In this document: positions 6,837 to 8,058 of the stretch, in pieces | How the letters are laid out: every line of letters starts with the position of its first letter | Position numbering within the stretch: the first letter of the stretch is position 1 | DNA from: Prevotella sp. | GTDB lineage: Bacteria > Bacteroidota > Bacteroidia > Bacteroidales > Dysgonomonadaceae | Length of the DNA stretch: 8,058 nt | NCBI GenBank assembly: GCA_031260865.1 | Contig: JAISKQ010000074.1 | Span: 1-8,058, forward strand | Reading direction: 5' to 3' | The notes under the pieces: generated by a model | Database searches by the model: none | Told to the model about the DNA's origin: nothing | Seen by the model: only the letters and a program-made list of their open reading frames with translations | Program-made: the position numbers and the translations under genes

Positions 6837-7520
6837 CTATTTTCGGATATTACTTTTTTCCCCTTTGTTTGTGTTGATATTATCGTATTTCAGGTTTACA
6901 ATATTAATATCCGCGTTTTCGGAAGCATCAACGGAGATATTTCCTACTTTTCCACTTACAGTCACAGCCGATTTTCCACTGGCGGCGACATTCGCGTTCT
7001 TTGACTTTTCAATATTAATATCCGCGGAGCTTGTACCCGAAGTAGCGATAGTAATTTTATCGCTCTTTGACTGTCTTATCATACAATTCGCTTTTCCTGA
7101 AAGAGCGACATTACAGTTTTCCATATCTGCCTTCTTTATATCTATACCGGATGTTCCGGATGCCGCGATGGAAAGGTTTTTCCCATTTTTTAATTCATCG
7201 GAGAAGAACCTTGAACCACCCGAAAGGACAATGCCGTTAATCTTATCGGCGGATAGATAAACCTTTACATTGCCATTCTGCTTGCCTTTCCGGCTTAAGA
7301 GAAGATTACCGTCCTTTACACTGATATTTATATTATCTCCTTTATCCAAATCGGCGGTATAGGCTTTTCCCTGCGAAAAATAAATCTCTATCCCCCCCGA
7401 GCTGCAAACGATAGTCTGATAAGGGCTGACCGTTATTTTCTCCCTGTTTGCCGTTTTAGTCGATCCGCACGAGGATAAAAGGAGTATCAAACCGTACATA
7501 AAAATACTTTTAAGTTTCAT
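6837..7520 (-). CDS. Small lipoprotein with DUF2807-like beta-solenoid (GIN) domain
   Basis: A 227-residue protein with signal peptide and lipobox LLSSC (Cys18). The following residues GSTKTANREK lack early acidic residues, so it may stay periplasmic or inner-facing, unlike the PUL lipoproteins. Residues ~28-210 fit the DUF2807 'putative auto-transporter adhesin, head GIN' family: a beta-rich chain with VSPYQTIVCSSGGIEIYFSQG, ISVKDGNLLLSRKG and VKVYLSADKINGIVLSGGS, then repeated turns. A small Ser-Gly step recurs at residues 100, 121, 141, 161 and 181 (LSG, ASG, LSG, TSG, ASG), with a last degenerate copy at ~200, giving a nearly exact 20-residue coil expected of a right-handed beta-helix. 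Known family structures are beta-solenoids; function is not established despite the family name. The start is 16 bases after the stop of the upstream gene, so the two are co-transcribed. Stop codon TAG. Confidence 0.85.
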   Translation of the reverse strand: MKLKSIFMYGLILLLSSCGSTKTANREKITVSPYQTIVCSSGGIEIYFSQGKAYTADLDKGDNINISVKDGNLLLSRKGKQNGNVKVYLSADKINGIVLSGGSRFFSDELKNGKNLSIAASGTSGIDIKKADMENCNVALSGKANCMIRQSKSDKITIATSGTSSADINIEKSKNANVAASGKSAVTVSGKVGNISVDASENADINIVNLKYDNINTNKGEKSNIRK

Positions 7521-7536
7521 CGTTCTATATTTTTAG

Positions 7537-8058
7537 TTATTGAAATTTCACATTGGCGTAAGTATTGGAAATTGTTATGGTGGCAGTCGGCTTTTTGGAG
7601 CCTATTTGCCCTTTCTTTACTTTTTGATTCTTTATTTCACTTTGTTCTGTATAATTCACTTTATACATTTTTCCTATATTCAGGTTTCCCGATTTCAAGG
7701 AAACATCAAACGACGCGCCGACATTATTGGGTATGCCCAATGAAATATCCGAGTATCTTCCTTTTACATCGACATTTGCCTTCGATGATATAGAATTGAT
7801 TTGTATATCAGAATAATCACATGTGGTGATAATGCTTGAATTAAGATTATCAATCGTTATATCGGCATACTGCAAACTACCGGTCATATCATTTATCGAT
7901 CCTATCTTAAAATCGCCGGATGTAGAACCCTTGACCGAAAGTGTTTGTACCTTGTTGAAAGTGTAATTCCCATACTTACCGGTAAAGCCTACATTATCAG
8001 CTTTATCGACCATTACCTTGGAATAGGAGGCGGATATATCCAAATCCTGAACGGAATT
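7537..8058 (-). CDS. C-terminal part of a DUF4097/DUF2807-like beta-strand-repeat protein (5' end missing)
   Basis: The visible C-terminal 173 residues stay open to the window's right edge (NSVQDLDISASYSK...). The TTG at 8043 is an internal leucine codon, not a start. The sequence is a run of short beta-strands with recurring Tyr-Ser/Ala/Gly-Asp/Asn steps (SYSKVMVDK, KYGNYTFNK, QYADITIDN, DYSDIQINS, RYSDISLG, TYANVKF), spaced by roughly 20 residues or a multiple. This pattern is typical of DUF4097-type 'beta-strand repeat' proteins of Bacteroidota. A basic, polar insert (QSEIKNQKVKKGQIGSKKP) lies before the last strand pair. No signal peptide can be judged because the N-terminus is missing. 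It sits just upstream of the DUF2807 lipoprotein in the same operon. Such proteins often lie near anti-sigma or envelope-stress genes in Bacteroidota, but none is visible here. Function unknown; fold call moderate. Confidence 0.72.
   Translation of the reverse strand, partial: NSVQDLDISASYSKVMVDKADNVGFTGKYGNYTFNKVQTLSVKGSTSGDFKIGSINDMTGSLQYADITIDNLNSSIITTCDYSDIQINSISSKANVDVKGRYSDISLGIPNNVGASFDVSLKSGNLNIGKMYKVNYTEQSEIKNQKVKKGQIGSKKPTATITISNTYANVKFQ

Noticed and set aside
6784..7260. 158-residue + strand open frame rich in Phe, Leu, Ile
   Set aside because: It begins in the terminator T tract and is antisense to the DUF2807 gene. Its hydrophobic look follows from reading a Lys/Asn/Ser-rich gene backwards, not from membrane segments.
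8041..8043. TTG as the start of the last - strand gene
   Set aside because: The frame continues to the window edge (NSVQD before it) and no signal peptide or ribosome-binding site is present; it is an internal Leu codon.

Overview
The window looks like an accessory region of a Bacteroidota chromosome, most likely Bacteroidales. The evidence is a SusD-family gene followed by a tight run of lipoprotein genes carrying DUF1735, LamG, GH18, Big2 and discoidin-type modules, Bacteroidota-style lipoprotein signals (several with acidic residues just after the cysteine), and AT-rich, weak ribosome-binding regions. The genus cannot be fixed from the sequence.

Bases 1-6718 (+ strand) are the 3' part of a polysaccharide utilization locus (PUL). 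In order it holds: a SusD-like glycan-binding lipoprotein cut by the window's left edge; a GH18-fold lipoprotein whose catalytic motif has been lost; a DUF1735-LamG lipoprotein; a DUF1735-GH18 lipoprotein with an intact DGxDxDxE motif and EndoH/EndoF-like features; and a lipoprotein with Big2-like repeats and a C-terminal F5/8 type C (discoidin-like) domain. Gaps are 6, 7, 24 (to the preferred start) and 43 bases, so this is one transcription unit. It ends at a strong hairpin at about 6751-6785. The SusC porin should lie upstream, outside the window.

The layout resembles known Bacteroides N-glycan loci, for example the BT3983-BT3987 part of the B. thetaiotaomicron high-mannose N-glycan PUL (comparison from memory). 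Inferred model: surface lipoproteins capture a glycoprotein, the endo-beta-N-acetylglucosaminidase cuts the chitobiose core of its N-glycans, and SusC/SusD import the released oligosaccharide. No exo-acting mannosidase is encoded after the endoglycosidase here.

Bases 6837-8058 (- strand) form a second, convergent unit: the C-terminal part of a beta-strand-repeat protein (cut by the right edge) and, 16 bases downstream, a complete small lipoprotein with a DUF2807-like beta-solenoid showing an almost exact 20-residue repeat. The hairpin at 6751-6785 has A/T tracts on both sides and can terminate both units. No RNA genes, mobile elements, CRISPR arrays or convincing promoters were seen.
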